From Methylobacterium sp. R2-1 (GTDB taxonomy: Bacteria; Pseudomonadota; Alphaproteobacteria; Rhizobiales; Beijerinckiaceae), in contig NZ_JACHWM010000004.1 of assembly GCF_014191355.1 (NCBI RefSeq), positions 186,001 through 250,000 of the forward strand: a stretch of 64,000 nt of DNA. The letters run 5' to 3'. The notes under the pieces were generated by a model that saw only the letters and a list, made by a program, of their open reading frames with translations, did no database searches and had not been told where the DNA came from. The position numbers and the translations under genes are program-made. Shown here piece by piece: positions 1-8,549 of this stretch; within the stretch, counting starts at the first letter, position 1; the number at the start of each line of letters is the position of its first letter.

Positions 1-2337
1 CTCTGCGCGGCGCTCGCCCGGCTGCCGGCCCGGCCGCCCTATCTGCTGGGCCTGCGCCGCCTGTTCAAACATGCGGAGATGGCCGACGATGCCGGCCTTT
101 TCGGTGCCACCGCCCACCGGTTCGAGACCGCGACCGCGATGTACCGCTCCGGCCGCGCCTACGCCTTCGTGCCGGAACTCGGTCGCTCCATCACGCTTCG
201 CACCAGCCGGGGCGTGTTGGATCGGCGGATCGGCCTGTCCTCGGCCACGCATCTCTATCTCAAGCGCCGGATCTGGCGCGCCCTGCGCAAGCGTGGCGAG
301 GCCGGTGATCCGGCTTTCGCGGAGATGGCCGCCGCCTTCCTGCTGCGCCTCTCGCCCGAGGATCTGGACCCGCGCAAGGCCTGGACTGCCTGGACGCGTC
401 GACCGGACGGCAATTGGGGCCGCGAGCCCCGCGCCCAGGGCCCGCTCGGGCGCAACTGGACCGCGAGCCAGCTCCTCTACCGCCACGCGCCCCAGGCGAT
501 GCCGCGGAACCGTTCGCTGATCTTCCTCGAACGGGCCGAGCCCGATCCGGACCGCCGCGACGAGGCCTTTCCGGACCTCTGGAGCACCCGGCCCGATCTG
601 GCCCTGCGACTAGCGGCGGACGCGCGGGTGGAGCCTGTGGCCCGCCTCGGCGTGCGGGTGCTGTGGGCCGATCCGGCCGCCCGGGAGGCTCTCACGGCCG
701 CCGAACTCGGGCGCCTCCTGAACGCCGCGAGCTTCGCGGCGCAGCAGCTGGCCTTCGAGACGGCGCGGGACCGGCTCGCCGGGGGCGCGGTCGATCCGAG
801 CCTCCTCGCCGTCCTCGTCGGCGCCGACCTGCCCGAGGCGCGCGGCCTCGCCCTGCGGCGGATCGAGGCCGATCCCGCCCTGCTTTGGTCGGACACGCCC
901 CTCGCCTTCGCGCTGCTGACGAGCCCGGCAGCGGATGTCGCAGCGGCGGTTATCCGCCTCGCCGGCACCCGCCCGCTCGATCGCGACGGGGCGGCGGCGC
1001 TCGGCCGGCGGCTGGTGGAATGGCTACGGGCGCTGCCCCCAGTCCCCGACGCGGCGGCGGTCGCGGCGATCCGAGCGATGCGGGCGGGACTCGCGGCGCT
1101 CTGGCCGTCCCACGGCCTGCCGGTTTCCGGCGAGGACGCCGCAGGTCTGATGGCGCATCCCGCCCCGGAGGTCGCCGCCGCCGGCATCGATCTGCTGGCG
1201 CGCTCCGACATCGACGCCGCGAGCCTGCCCGACGATCTCTGGGACAGACTGGTGGGCGCGGAGTCGGAGGCAGTCCGAGAAGCGGCCCTCGGACTCCTGG
1301 CCCGGCTTGACGCGGCCGGCCTCGAGCGCCACGCCGCGCGGGTCCTCGCCGTCGCGAGCGGTCCCTCCCCGGAGCTGCGCCGTGCGGCGCGGCCGCTGGT
1401 CCGGCGCCTCGCCGACGCCGACCCGGCGCTCGCCGCGCGCCTTGCGCGGGACCTGATCGGCAGCCTGTTCCACGCCGCCCCCGACGACGCCTATCCCGGC
1501 GACATGGTGGCACTCCTGACCGAGGCAGTCCCCGGCGAACTTGCCGCGCTCGACGCCGGCACCCTGTGGCGCCTGCTCCAGGCACGGGCCAAGGGCGCCC
1601 AGTTCCTGGGCGCGGCGGTGCTGGTCGACAGGACACCCGAGGGGTTCAGCGTGCGCCAGATCGCGCGGCTCGGCGGCCACCCGCATCTTTCGGTACGACG
1701 CTGGGCGATCGCCGCCTACGAAGCCGAGCCCGGCCGCTTCCGGGCCGAGGCAGCCGACGCCGTGCTCCTCGTCGAGAGCGAGTGGCCTGACACCCTCGCC
1801 TTCGCCCGCGCGCATTTCGGGACATGGCCGGAGGAGGCCTGGACACCGGACGCGCTCGCCCTCGTCACCGACAGCGTCAAACCGGAGGTGCTGGCCTTCG
1901 CCCGCAGCCTCCTGCGCAGCCGCCTTCGGCCCGACGACGCGGAGGCGCAACTCCTGCGACTGCTCGAACATCCCTCGCCCTCGATGCACCTGCTCATCAC
2001 CGAACTCCTGACCGAGCGGTCGCTCGCCAGCGAGGCGGCCTTCGCGCGGCTGATCCCGCTCGCCCGCATCGTGATGCTGCAGGTGCTGAAGGGCAGGGTG
2101 GCCAAGGACAGGATGGCCGCCTTCCTGCGGGCGCAGGCCCTGGCTAGCCACGCGCGGGCAGAGATATTGCTGCCGCTCTTCGCCGACCTTTCCCTGAGCG
2201 GCACCGCCCGCGACCGGAGCGCCGCGGTCCTGGCATTGCGCGACATTGGAGAAGCCCATCCGGATCTCGACACGCCCATCGCGCGCCGCCTCCCCGAGGC
2301 GCGGACCACGGCGGACGGCGCGGGAGCCACTCGATGA
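1..2337 (+). CDS. HEAT/ARM-like repeat protein of a retron operon (5' end cut by window edge)
   Basis: The reading frame is open from base 1, so the ATG at 79 is internal and the gene starts outside the window; 778 codons are visible. The visible protein is almost all helical, rich in Ala, Leu, Arg and Asp, with repeated pairs of amphipathic helices of about 35-40 residues, which is the look of HEAT or ARM-type repeats. I see no catalytic motif and no membrane segment. The stop codon overlaps the ATG of the next gene (ATGA at 2334-2337), so the two are translationally coupled. Together with the SWIM protein and the reverse transcriptase it forms one operon. From the context I infer that it is an accessory or effector subunit of the retron; the repeats suggest a scaffold that binds another protein. 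The missing N-terminus may hold a further domain such as WGR. Confidence 0.72.
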   Translation, partial: LCAALARLPARPPYLLGLRRLFKHAEMADDAGLFGATAHRFETATAMYRSGRAYAFVPELGRSITLRTSRGVLDRRIGLSSATHLYLKRRIWRALRKRGEAGDPAFAEMAAAFLLRLSPEDLDPRKAWTAWTRRPDGNWGREPRAQGPLGRNWTASQLLYRHAPQAMPRNRSLIFLERAEPDPDRRDEAFPDLWSTRPDLALRLAADARVEPVARLGVRVLWADPAAREALTAAELGRLLNAASFAAQQLAFETARDRLAGGAVDPSLLAVLVGADLPEARGLALRRIEADPALLWSDTPLAFALLTSPAADVAAAVIRLAGTRPLDRDGAAALGRRLVEWLRALPPVPDAAAVAAIRAMRAGLAALWPSHGLPVSGEDAAGLMAHPAPEVAAAGIDLLARSDIDAASLPDDLWDRLVGAESEAVREAALGLLARLDAAGLERHAARVLAVASGPSPELRRAARPLVRRLADADPALAARLARDLIGSLFHAAPDDAYPGDMVALLTEAVPGELAALDAGTLWRLLQARAKGAQFLGAAVLVDRTPEGFSVRQIARLGGHPHLSVRRWAIAAYEAEPGRFRAEAADAVLLVESEWPDTLAFARAHFGTWPEEAWTPDALALVTDSVKPEVLAFARSLLRSRLRPDDAEAQLLRLLEHPSPSMHLLITELLTERSLASEAAFARLIPLARIVMLQVLKGRVAKDRMAAFLRAQALASHARAEILLPLFADLSLSGTARDRSAAVLALRDIGEAHPDLDTPIARRLPEARTTADGAGATR

Positions 2338-3998
2338 ACTTCGTCCACCGCTATCTCGGCGAGAGCCGGGCCGTCTCCGACGCGGGCGCAACCCGACTCG
2401 GCTTCGTGCCCGATACCTTGCGTGAGCCGACCTTCTTCACCGGCAAGGTCGCCCACCATCTGCCGTTCCGCGAGGCGATCTCCGCGCTGCACCACGTCGT
2501 CGTCTCGGACCTGCGCTTCAAGCCGAAGGACCGCAGCGCCTATCTCGCGTGGCTCCAGGCCAACGAGCGGCAACTGCTCGCGGAGGCGCTGGCTGAGAAG
2601 GACGCGATCCGCGCCGAGATCGAGGGGCTGCGCCGCGAACTGAAGGACATCGACATCCGCACCGACGCGGTGATGCGCCCATTCTACCAGGCGCGGCAGC
2701 GCTACTTCGACCGCCTCTACAAGGAGGATCTCGACGCCTGGATCGTGCTAGACCCGGTTATCACCGTCCACCCGGACGAGATCTTCTTCGAGTGTTTCAG
2801 CCTCGACGAGTCGAGCTACGGGCGCCTGTCCTGCGACCACGAAACCTTCGAGCGCCTCGGCGCAATGGCCTGCGGCACCACCAACATCGACTACAGCCAC
2901 GCCCTCTACGACGAGTTCCAGAAGATCCGCAGCTACCGCGACACCGAGCTGTCGATCGACCCGACCGGCTTCGAGGTGCAGACCACCGGTGAGGCGGCCT
3001 ATCGCGAGGACAAGATCGAGCTGCCCGATTCCTGGATGCGCGGCTTCCTCCAAGTGTCGAGTGCCATGGCGCAGCCCGCTCATACCGTCAATCTTCACCC
3101 GGTCGACCTTCACGCGATCCTGACCCGGCTCGCCGCGCGCAAGGAACGGCACGGGCCGCGCTCCCTACGCTTCCTGCTGGAGCCCGACCGGCCGGTTTCC
3201 GTCCTGATCGAGCCCTGGAACGAGCGGCTGACCTTTCGCCGGTCGATCTATCAGGGGAGCACAGGCGCCGAGATCCGCCTGTGGGGCCGGCGGAGGCTGG
3301 CGATCCTCGCCCGCGCGCTGCCGCTGGCGAAATCCGTTCGGCTGCACCTGCTCGGCACCGGGCTGCCATCCTTCGCGGTGGTGGATTTCGGCGGCTTGCG
3401 CTTCACGCTGGGCCTTTCCGGCTGGACCGCCAACGACTGGTCGCGCGCCGGGCAGTTCGATCTCCTGGCACCCCGTACCGCGGTCGATCCCGACACAGCC
3501 GCCCGGGTCCTCGCGGCCCTAAGGCGGCACCACTTCGCGAGCGCCGCGACCCTCGCGGCCGAGACCGGGGTCGACCGGGTGACGGCGGAGGCCGCGCTCG
3601 GCGGCTACGTCCAGGCGGGCCGGGCCATGTTCGACCTCGACAAGCGGGTCTACCGCCTGCGGGAGCTGACCCGTGAGCCGCTGGAGCCGGGCGCCCTGCG
3701 CTTCGCCTCGGAGCAGGAGGCGAAGGCCGATCGCTTCCTCGCGGCCGGGCTCGTCACCCTCGATTCTGTCGAGCACTCGGACGAAAGGCGCCGCCTCTCC
3801 GGCACCGTGCTGGACAACGGCAAGGCGCTTCGCCCCACCATCGCGATCGATGCGGACGACCGCATGGTCGAGGGAACCTGCGGCTGCGGCTTCTTCATCC
3901 ACAACCGGCTCATGCGCGGCCCCTGCGAGCATATGCTCGCCCTGCGCCGGTTCTTTCACGGGCAGGTCGAGGGCAGGTCGATGGGGCGACAGGCGTGA
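2334..3998 (+). CDS. Winged-helix plus SWIM zinc-finger protein, retron accessory subunit
   Basis: A 554-residue protein. Near the C-terminus there is a SWIM zinc-finger pattern CxC-x12-CxH using Cys516, Cys518, Cys531 and His533. Before it, about residues 385-445, a stretch of short helices followed by a basic strand reads as a winged helix. The N-terminal half contains a charged, probably coiled-coil segment (about residues 80-115). SWIM domains bind DNA or proteins; combined winged-helix/SWIM proteins are, as I recall the published retron classification, partners in some tripartite retron systems. The gene overlaps its upstream neighbour by 4 bp and is followed by the retron RNA region and then the reverse transcriptase. 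A role in sensing or binding the msDNA is inference from context. The ATG at 2334 is chosen because of the ATGA coupling. Confidence 0.82.
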   Translation: MNFVHRYLGESRAVSDAGATRLGFVPDTLREPTFFTGKVAHHLPFREAISALHHVVVSDLRFKPKDRSAYLAWLQANERQLLAEALAEKDAIRAEIEGLRRELKDIDIRTDAVMRPFYQARQRYFDRLYKEDLDAWIVLDPVITVHPDEIFFECFSLDESSYGRLSCDHETFERLGAMACGTTNIDYSHALYDEFQKIRSYRDTELSIDPTGFEVQTTGEAAYREDKIELPDSWMRGFLQVSSAMAQPAHTVNLHPVDLHAILTRLAARKERHGPRSLRFLLEPDRPVSVLIEPWNERLTFRRSIYQGSTGAEIRLWGRRRLAILARALPLAKSVRLHLLGTGLPSFAVVDFGGLRFTLGLSGWTANDWSRAGQFDLLAPRTAVDPDTAARVLAALRRHHFASAATLAAETGVDRVTAEAALGGYVQAGRAMFDLDKRVYRLRELTREPLEPGALRFASEQEAKADRFLAAGLVTLDSVEHSDERRRLSGTVLDNGKALRPTIAIDADDRMVEGTCGCGFFIHNRLMRGPCEHMLALRRFFHGQVEGRSMGRQA

Positions 3999-4045
3999 CC
4001 GGGAGACGATTGATGCCGGCCTCGGCTTGGCCTACGCTCGCGCTC

Positions 4046-4278
4046 ACGAGGGGAGTCGGCGGGGGCGGACCTTGCATCCTGGGCGGCGTTTCGCCGTCCC
4101 TGCACCCTGCCCGGCAAAGCGTCACCGGCCCGCTCTTCACTGGGCCGGCACTGACCACCCCGGCGCGTTCTCGATTTGGGTTCCCTGAACCCAAACGCGC
4201 CGGGGTGGTCGTGCCGGCTTCGAGTGGAGCGCGCCGGTCCCGAGACTTGACGAAGGCATCCCGACCGGCGCCCCTCGT
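4046..4278 (+). ncRNA. Putative retron msr-msd RNA
   Basis: The 325-base gap between the SWIM gene and the reverse transcriptase is not coding but folds strongly. Outer arms: ACGAGGGG at 4046-4053 pairs with CCCCTCGT at 4271-4278, and GTCGG at 4055-4059 pairs with CCGAC at 4261-4265; this is how the a1/a2 repeats of a retron look. Inside, a small hairpin (GGGCGGCG, loop TTT, CGCCGTCC, about 4081-4099) is a candidate msr stem, and a long hairpin (see next entry) is the candidate msd. The direction follows the reverse transcriptase, which begins 45 bases after a2. The branching guanosine and the msDNA ends cannot be fixed by eye. Confidence 0.75.
4117..4238 (+). repeat. Long msd-like hairpin inside the retron RNA
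   Basis: The core is a near-perfect palindrome: GCCGGCAC (4144-4151), one unpaired T, GACCACCCCGGCGCG (4153-4167), a 7-base one-sided bulge, TTTGGGTT (4175-4182), loop CCCTG, AACCCAAA (4188-4195), CGCGCCGGGGTGGTC (4196-4210), GTGCCGGC (4211-4218). Pairing goes on outward with ACCGGC/GCCGGT, CGCTC/GAGCG and CACT/AGTG, interrupted by small internal loops. This gives a rod of more than 100 bases, similar in style to the long msDNA stems of myxobacterial retrons. Confidence 0.8.
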
Positions 4279-4323
4279 ACCTGCCCACATGTCCGCCTCG
4301 ATGCCGCGCACGGGGGGGCGCCC

Positions 4324-6144
4324 GTGAGCGCGCAACCCGGCTCCCTGACCCGCCAGCAACTCTACGACCGTATCCGCGAGAGCTCGAAGGACGAGGTCGT
4401 GCTGGAGGAGATGATCCGCCTCGGCTACTGGCCGGAAGGGGCGGATCAGCCGAACCTGCCCGAGGACCTGATCCGCCGCCGCGGCGAGATCAGCCGGGCC
4501 ATCACCGACCTGCACCGGCGCGAGGCGCTCTGGCGCAACCCCGACGCGGCCCTCAAGGAGATGCATCGCCGCCGCAAGAAGGCGGCACTGAAGCGGCGGC
4601 GCGAGACCAAACTTCGCAACGCGCAGGGGCGCCACGAGCGGGCGCTCGCCTGGCATGCTCGCCGCGACGACGAACTGCTTTATCTTGGGGAGGGCGTCTC
4701 GGCGGGGCTCTCGAGGCCGGCCCATCCCGCGCGCGAGCCCACCCCCGGCCTGCCCGCTCTGGCGAGCCCGAAGGTGCTGGCCCAGGCCATGGGAATTTCC
4801 CTGAATGAACTGCGCTTCCTCGCCTACGATCGGGCTCTCGCCACGGTGAGCCACTACCAGCGCTTCACCATCCCGAAGAAGGCCGGTGGCCTGCGCACGA
4901 TCTCGGCGCCAATGCCACGGCTGAAGCGGGCGCAGTACTGGGTTCTCGACGCTCTGCTGGCCCGCGCTCCCGTCCACGAGGCCGCCCACGGCTTCGTTCC
5001 CGGCCGCTCGATCGTTACCAACGCGGGCGCCCATGTAGGCCGGGACGTGGTGGTCAACCTCGATCTCAAGGACTTCTTCCCGAGCCTCGACTATCGCCGG
5101 ATCAAGGGCAAGTTCCGCGGCCTCGGCTACGCCGAGCCTGTCGCTACCGTGCTGGCGCTGATCTGCACCGAGCCGGACGTCGATGCGGTCGAGATTGACG
5201 GGCAGACCCTCTACGCCGCGCGGGGGCCGCGCCGGTTGCCGCAGGGCGCACCAACAAGCCCGGCTTTGACCAACCTCGTCTGCACCCGGCTCGATGCCCG
5301 GCTGTCCGGCCTCGCCCGCAGCCTCGGCTTCACCTACACCCGCTACGCCGACGACCTGACCTTCTCCGCTTCCGGCGAGGCATCGGGCAAGGTCGGCGCC
5401 CTCCTCAAATACGTCCACGAGATCGTCGCGGCGGAAGGCTTCACGGTCCATCCCGACAAGACCCGGGTAATGCGCCGCGGACGCCATCAGGAAGTGACGG
5501 GGCTGACGGTGAACGAGCGCGTGGCGGTGCCCCGCGAAACCCTGCGCCGCTTCCGTGCCTTGCTACACGGCCTCGAGCGGCACGGGCCCACCGGCCGTCG
5601 CTGGGGTGGAAGCGGTGAAAATGGCGTGCTGCGCGCCGCGCTCGGCTTCGCCCACTTCGTCCGCATGGTCACGCCCGATGCCGGCGCTCCCCTGGTCGCG
5701 CGGGCGCAGGCCCTCGCCGAACCCAACGGTGTGCAGGTTCCGGCCGCCCGACCGCGCATGTCGGAGTTCCGCGCCCGAGCAGCGCGCGGCGTGGAGCCGC
5801 TTCCGCGCTGGTGGGAGTCGGCGGCCCGGCCCGTGCCCGAACCCGATCCAATCCTGGCGCAGGCGGCAGCGGAGGCGGCGGCCCCCGCTCGGCGTGCCAC
5901 GCCCTCGGGCCGCAGTTTCGTGCCGGTGATCGGTCGCAGTTCCGCCCCATCCTCCGTCGATCCGGCGCCCGCCCCGCAAGTTGATCCGGAGGCCGCGCCG
6001 ATGAAGCCCTGGATGGTGGCGCTGGGCGTCTTTGTCTTGTTCCAGGCCGGAGTGGTGATCCATCCGGTTATCGGGATCCTGGTCCTCGCCGCCGCGCTGC
6101 TGATTGGCCTCAGGCGTTGGCTTCGTCGGCGGCGTGACCAGTGA
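4324..6144 (+). CDS. Retron-type reverse transcriptase with C-terminal membrane hairpin
   Basis: A 606-residue RNA-directed DNA polymerase starting at GTG 4324. Residues 1-150 form a charged N-terminal region. The polymerase follows: the retron-specific region X (AAHGFVPGRS), catalytic Asp247 in DLKDFF, QGAPTSP from residue 307, the YADD box at 341-344 with Asp343/Asp344, and the retron region Y (VTGL from residue 391). Overall it resembles the Myxococcus Mx162 enzyme as I remember it. It should copy the msd part of the RNA just upstream into msDNA. Unlike typical retron enzymes of about 300-480 residues, it continues after about residue 470 with a Pro/Ala-rich linker and, from Met560, two hydrophobic stretches (about 563-579 and 582-600) joined by a His-Pro turn, then a basic tail. 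That would anchor the enzyme in the membrane. A group II intron maturase or DGR enzyme is unlikely because X, Y and the adjacent RNA are retron features. Confidence 0.9.
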   Translation: MSAQPGSLTRQQLYDRIRESSKDEVVLEEMIRLGYWPEGADQPNLPEDLIRRRGEISRAITDLHRREALWRNPDAALKEMHRRRKKAALKRRRETKLRNAQGRHERALAWHARRDDELLYLGEGVSAGLSRPAHPAREPTPGLPALASPKVLAQAMGISLNELRFLAYDRALATVSHYQRFTIPKKAGGLRTISAPMPRLKRAQYWVLDALLARAPVHEAAHGFVPGRSIVTNAGAHVGRDVVVNLDLKDFFPSLDYRRIKGKFRGLGYAEPVATVLALICTEPDVDAVEIDGQTLYAARGPRRLPQGAPTSPALTNLVCTRLDARLSGLARSLGFTYTRYADDLTFSASGEASGKVGALLKYVHEIVAAEGFTVHPDKTRVMRRGRHQEVTGLTVNERVAVPRETLRRFRALLHGLERHGPTGRRWGGSGENGVLRAALGFAHFVRMVTPDAGAPLVARAQALAEPNGVQVPAARPRMSEFRARAARGVEPLPRWWESAARPVPEPDPILAQAAAEAAAPARRATPSGRSFVPVIGRSSAPSSVDPAPAPQVDPEAAPMKPWMVALGVFVLFQAGVVIHPVIGILVLAAALLIGLRRWLRRRRDQ

Positions 6145-6329
6145 GGCCAGATCTAGTGCGAAGAACGTGAAGCGCGCTTCGAGTACCACCGGGCTTACTT
6201 GGTCAACACCGCCCCGGTGCAGGGCAGGGAGGAGCGGAATGCGGAGCAGCGCTATGGATCGGCGCTGAACCTCCCAAAGAGAGCACGCTTCGTACGCGTT
6301 CCAGCCCGTTCGATCGATCCACCGCCGAG

Positions 6330-6551
6330 ATGCGCAGCCTGCTCGGTTTCGCCCGCGGTCTCGGCCTGGACGAGGGGACCGTGCGGCAGATTTATGAGGC
6401 CGTCGGGGAAGAGGCTGCCGAGGCCGGCATCGGTGATGACGACCGCATGGCTGAGGTGCGGAAGCGGATGCTCGCTACCGTGGCGCAGTCGCGCGAGCAA
6501 GCCCTACGACCTCCACATGCAAGAGCGCCGTCAGCGACGGCCAAGGATTGA
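6330..6551 (+). pseudogene. Fragment of an unknown small gene left of the FemAB gene
   Basis: A short frame gives up to 73 residues from an ATG at 6330, with a plausible helical start (GLDEGTVRQIYEAVGEEA) and ending soon after a 21-bp sequence that is repeated at 7729-7749. In both copies that sequence encodes AEVRKRML. The frame is open further upstream of the ATG. I read it as the remains of a host gene broken or duplicated when the neighbouring FemAB-like gene arrived. The rest of 6145-6530 shows no other convincing gene. Confidence 0.3.
6453..6473. repeat. 21-bp direct repeat, left copy
   Basis: Contains GAGGTGCGGAAGCGGATG plus CTC. It is identical to 7729-7749, with partly matching flanks to the left of both copies (GACCG, GGC). 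The two copies bracket the FemAB-like gene, about 1.28 kb apart and in the same orientation. Confidence 0.8.
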
Positions 6552-7529
6552 GGCGGCGACATCGCGGACGACAGAAGACCGGCTGTAAAGCCACAACGGA
6601 GTTGCCTGGGCAACATTTCGCGTCACGCCAGCCTTGAACACGAAGACACCCCGGTTGTTCGCAGGATCAATCCCACCGAGATCGTAGATCGAGGCGCCCT
6701 CCTGTTTGGCTTTCTCGATCGCTCGCCACAGAGCAAGCCTCGGCACTTCCATCGCCCGGGCGCGTTCGTTTGAGGCGACATAAAAATCGGTCCAGCGATG
6801 GCGAGATTTATGAGCTATACGGACAAGGACCGGTTCGCCATTTTCACGAACCTCTTGAAATTCCAGGCAAGTGTCGTGCGCGGCCAGTTCGCGGTATATC
6901 TGGATGTTAAGACTATTTTTGAACCCCTTTCTCTCTTTGAGAGAAGTGTACATCTCGGAAAATGCGTCAAATGCTACATATCTCTCTGGCGGACTGTGGA
7001 TGAACTTTATAACGATATTATTATTACGCTCCGCTTTCATAAGTGCGTTGCGCCAGCGGCCATCCAAAGCCGACCTGATCGATTCCATGCTTTGTGAGAG
7101 ATCGACCTCAAGCGTATGATCTTTGGCCGAAATCACCGGGCGAAATCCATGAGCTAGGAGCGCAAGCTTCGCTTCACCCGTCTCGAAGTGATGATATTTG
7201 ATGCCAAGCAGATCGAGACGGCCTAGATCTAGGTGCGCAATAAAGGCTTCGAAGACCTCTTTCGCCTGAAAGGTCCCTTTCTCGGTTAAAAGCGGGCAAC
7301 CCTGCGCAAGAATAAAGCGGGAAGGGCCGCGCTTTCGTACTTGATATTGGGCTAACCCAAGCTCTCGGCCTGATTGGTCGCTTATAATGACGCGCTTCAC
7401 CGACCAGCCGAGGCGCCTTTTGTACTCTCCCCACTTCTCCGAAGCGTAAACATTGGCGCTCTCGCTCTGGCGGACAGCTTCATGCCAGTCCAGGCTCCGA
7501 GGCACTTCAGTAACTGTAAGCGATTTCAC
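6531..7529 (-). CDS. FemAB/GNAT-like acyltransferase family protein
   Basis: From GTG 7529 the product is 332 residues; the frame extends to an ATG at 7661 (376 residues), but the extra part is Cys/Trp-rich and looks untranslated. The sequence has the pattern of FemAB-related peptidoglycan-bridge or exopolysaccharide-associated acyltransferases: an N-terminal half ending near the IKYHHFE segment, a basic WRNALMKAERN segment typical of the family, and a C-terminal GASIYDLGGID block followed by VFVFKAG. Such enzymes move an amino-acyl or acyl group from a carrier, often tRNA or CoA, to a cell-surface acceptor; the substrate here is unknown. The base composition is visibly poorer in GC than that of the neighbours, the gene is alone on its strand, and it lies between direct repeats, so horizontal arrival is likely. 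Confidence 0.72.
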   Translation of the reverse strand: MKSLTVTEVPRSLDWHEAVRQSESANVYASEKWGEYKRRLGWSVKRVIISDQSGRELGLAQYQVRKRGPSRFILAQGCPLLTEKGTFQAKEVFEAFIAHLDLGRLDLLGIKYHHFETGEAKLALLAHGFRPVISAKDHTLEVDLSQSMESIRSALDGRWRNALMKAERNNNIVIKFIHSPPERYVAFDAFSEMYTSLKERKGFKNSLNIQIYRELAAHDTCLEFQEVRENGEPVLVRIAHKSRHRWTDFYVASNERARAMEVPRLALWRAIEKAKQEGASIYDLGGIDPANNRGVFVFKAGVTRNVAQATPLWLYSRSSVVRDVAASILGRR

Positions 7530-7977
7530 AGCAGCCCCAACAAGTCGTCGCAATGCCGTCGGCCGGCATGCGATGGCCCACTCAACGGCAAGCCAGTAAT
7601 TATCTTGCGGACTCTGCCCGCAAATGCTCAGACGTATCCATATGAAAGCGCGGCAGCGCATACAATCCGCAGGATTTACCTATCAATAGGCATTCCTTGG
7701 GTTCAATCTGCTCGCCGACCGGACGGCCGAGGTGCGGAAGCGGATGCTCCGGCGGCGCGTCGGGCCTGAAACGAAAACCCCGCCGCGGCTGCGCCGGGCT
7801 GGGCTGAAGTGGGGTCGTCGATGATCTGGACGGGGAAAGGCTACGGCGATCCGCCCAGGGCGGTCCACTCGGTGCCGGCCCGTTGCTCCAGATCTCCCCG
7901 GTCCGCCACCAGTCGCCGATGTAGGGGCGCGTGCGCTGGATGCTGCCTTGTATGGTCGGTTCGGTTAGAGTCGCGGA
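7530..7977. other. Non-coding gap with right copy of the direct repeat and a gene remnant
   Basis: The stretch between the FemAB-like gene and the membrane protein gene holds the 21-bp repeat copy at 7729-7749. In the same frame as in the left copy, it reads NLLADRTAEVRKRMLRRRVG and runs to a TGA near 7822, so it looks like the tail of the broken gene seen at 6330. No intact gene, clear promoter or terminator was found. Confidence 0.4.
7729..7749. repeat. 21-bp direct repeat, right copy
   Basis: Exact second copy of 6453-6473. It lies on the far side of the FemAB-like gene and supports either an insertion with duplication or recombination between two gene copies. Confidence 0.8.
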
Positions 7978-8478
7978 ATGACAATTGACTCGCCGAGCCG
8001 TGCGCCCGCTCCTCTTTGGAGGATTATCGCTGCGTTTAGCATCGCGCCGGGGGCCGCAGCGCTGCTCATGGCGCTTTCAAAGCCCGAGAAATACGCCGGA
8101 TTGCACCCAATCGATCAGGTATGGCGTACCGCAAGGATGTACGCTTTGTTTGGCGCATACCCGGCAGCCGTGATGCTGGGCATCCCTGCTTTTCTAATGC
8201 TCCGCAAAAAGCTCCATCCGAGCCCAGTCAATTGCGCTCTAGTTGGTGCTGTGACGGCGTCGCTCCCGTGGCTGATAGTAATGTTGTTTTTTCCTCCCCA
8301 ATATGCAGGCATTGGAGACAGAGCCACAGTCATTGATTACACGCGGACGGCTTATGGCTGGCAAGAAATGTTTCTGACAATATTCAAAACTGCACTTTTC
8401 GGCGCGTGTGGCGGTTTTATTTTCTGGGTGATTGCTGTTTCAGGAAGTTCGCTGCGGCAGACTCCATCGCAAGCGTGA
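7978..8478 (+). CDS. Unknown four-segment membrane protein
   Basis: A 166-residue protein with about four hydrophobic segments (near residues 15-35, 52-73, 83-103 and 132-155) and a short polar N-terminus. I do not recognise a family. The codon use is less GC-rich than in the flanking genes. It stands alone between the broken gene remnant and the phage-like minus-strand genes, so it is probably part of the accessory region. It is called as a gene because the frame is long, starts with an ATG, and its hydrophobic pattern is coherent. Confidence 0.6.
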   Translation: MTIDSPSRAPAPLWRIIAAFSIAPGAAALLMALSKPEKYAGLHPIDQVWRTARMYALFGAYPAAVMLGIPAFLMLRKKLHPSPVNCALVGAVTASLPWLIVMLFFPPQYAGIGDRATVIDYTRTAYGWQEMFLTIFKTALFGACGGFIFWVIAVSGSSLRQTPSQA

Positions 8479-8549
8479 GGATGCCCGAGCAAAGGGTCCA
8501 CGCCCGCTTGAGCCCCACGGGGCTGATGTGGAGCGGACCGGGAAGGGGG

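Noticed and set aside
4324..6144. Diversity-generating retroelement or group II intron reading of the reverse transcriptase
   Set aside because: No template/variable repeat pair, no Avd-like gene and no intron domain or maturase part; the RT has retron regions X and Y and an adjacent msr-msd-like RNA.
6199..6588. A 129-residue frame after the reverse transcriptase
   Set aside because: Low-complexity Arg/Pro/Ser composition and overlap with a better frame at 6330; no sign of a real protein.
6453..7749. 21-bp direct repeats as phage attachment sites
   Set aside because: They are far from the integrase and tRNA, do not match the tRNA-Lys end, and lie in coding-type sequence with the same frame.
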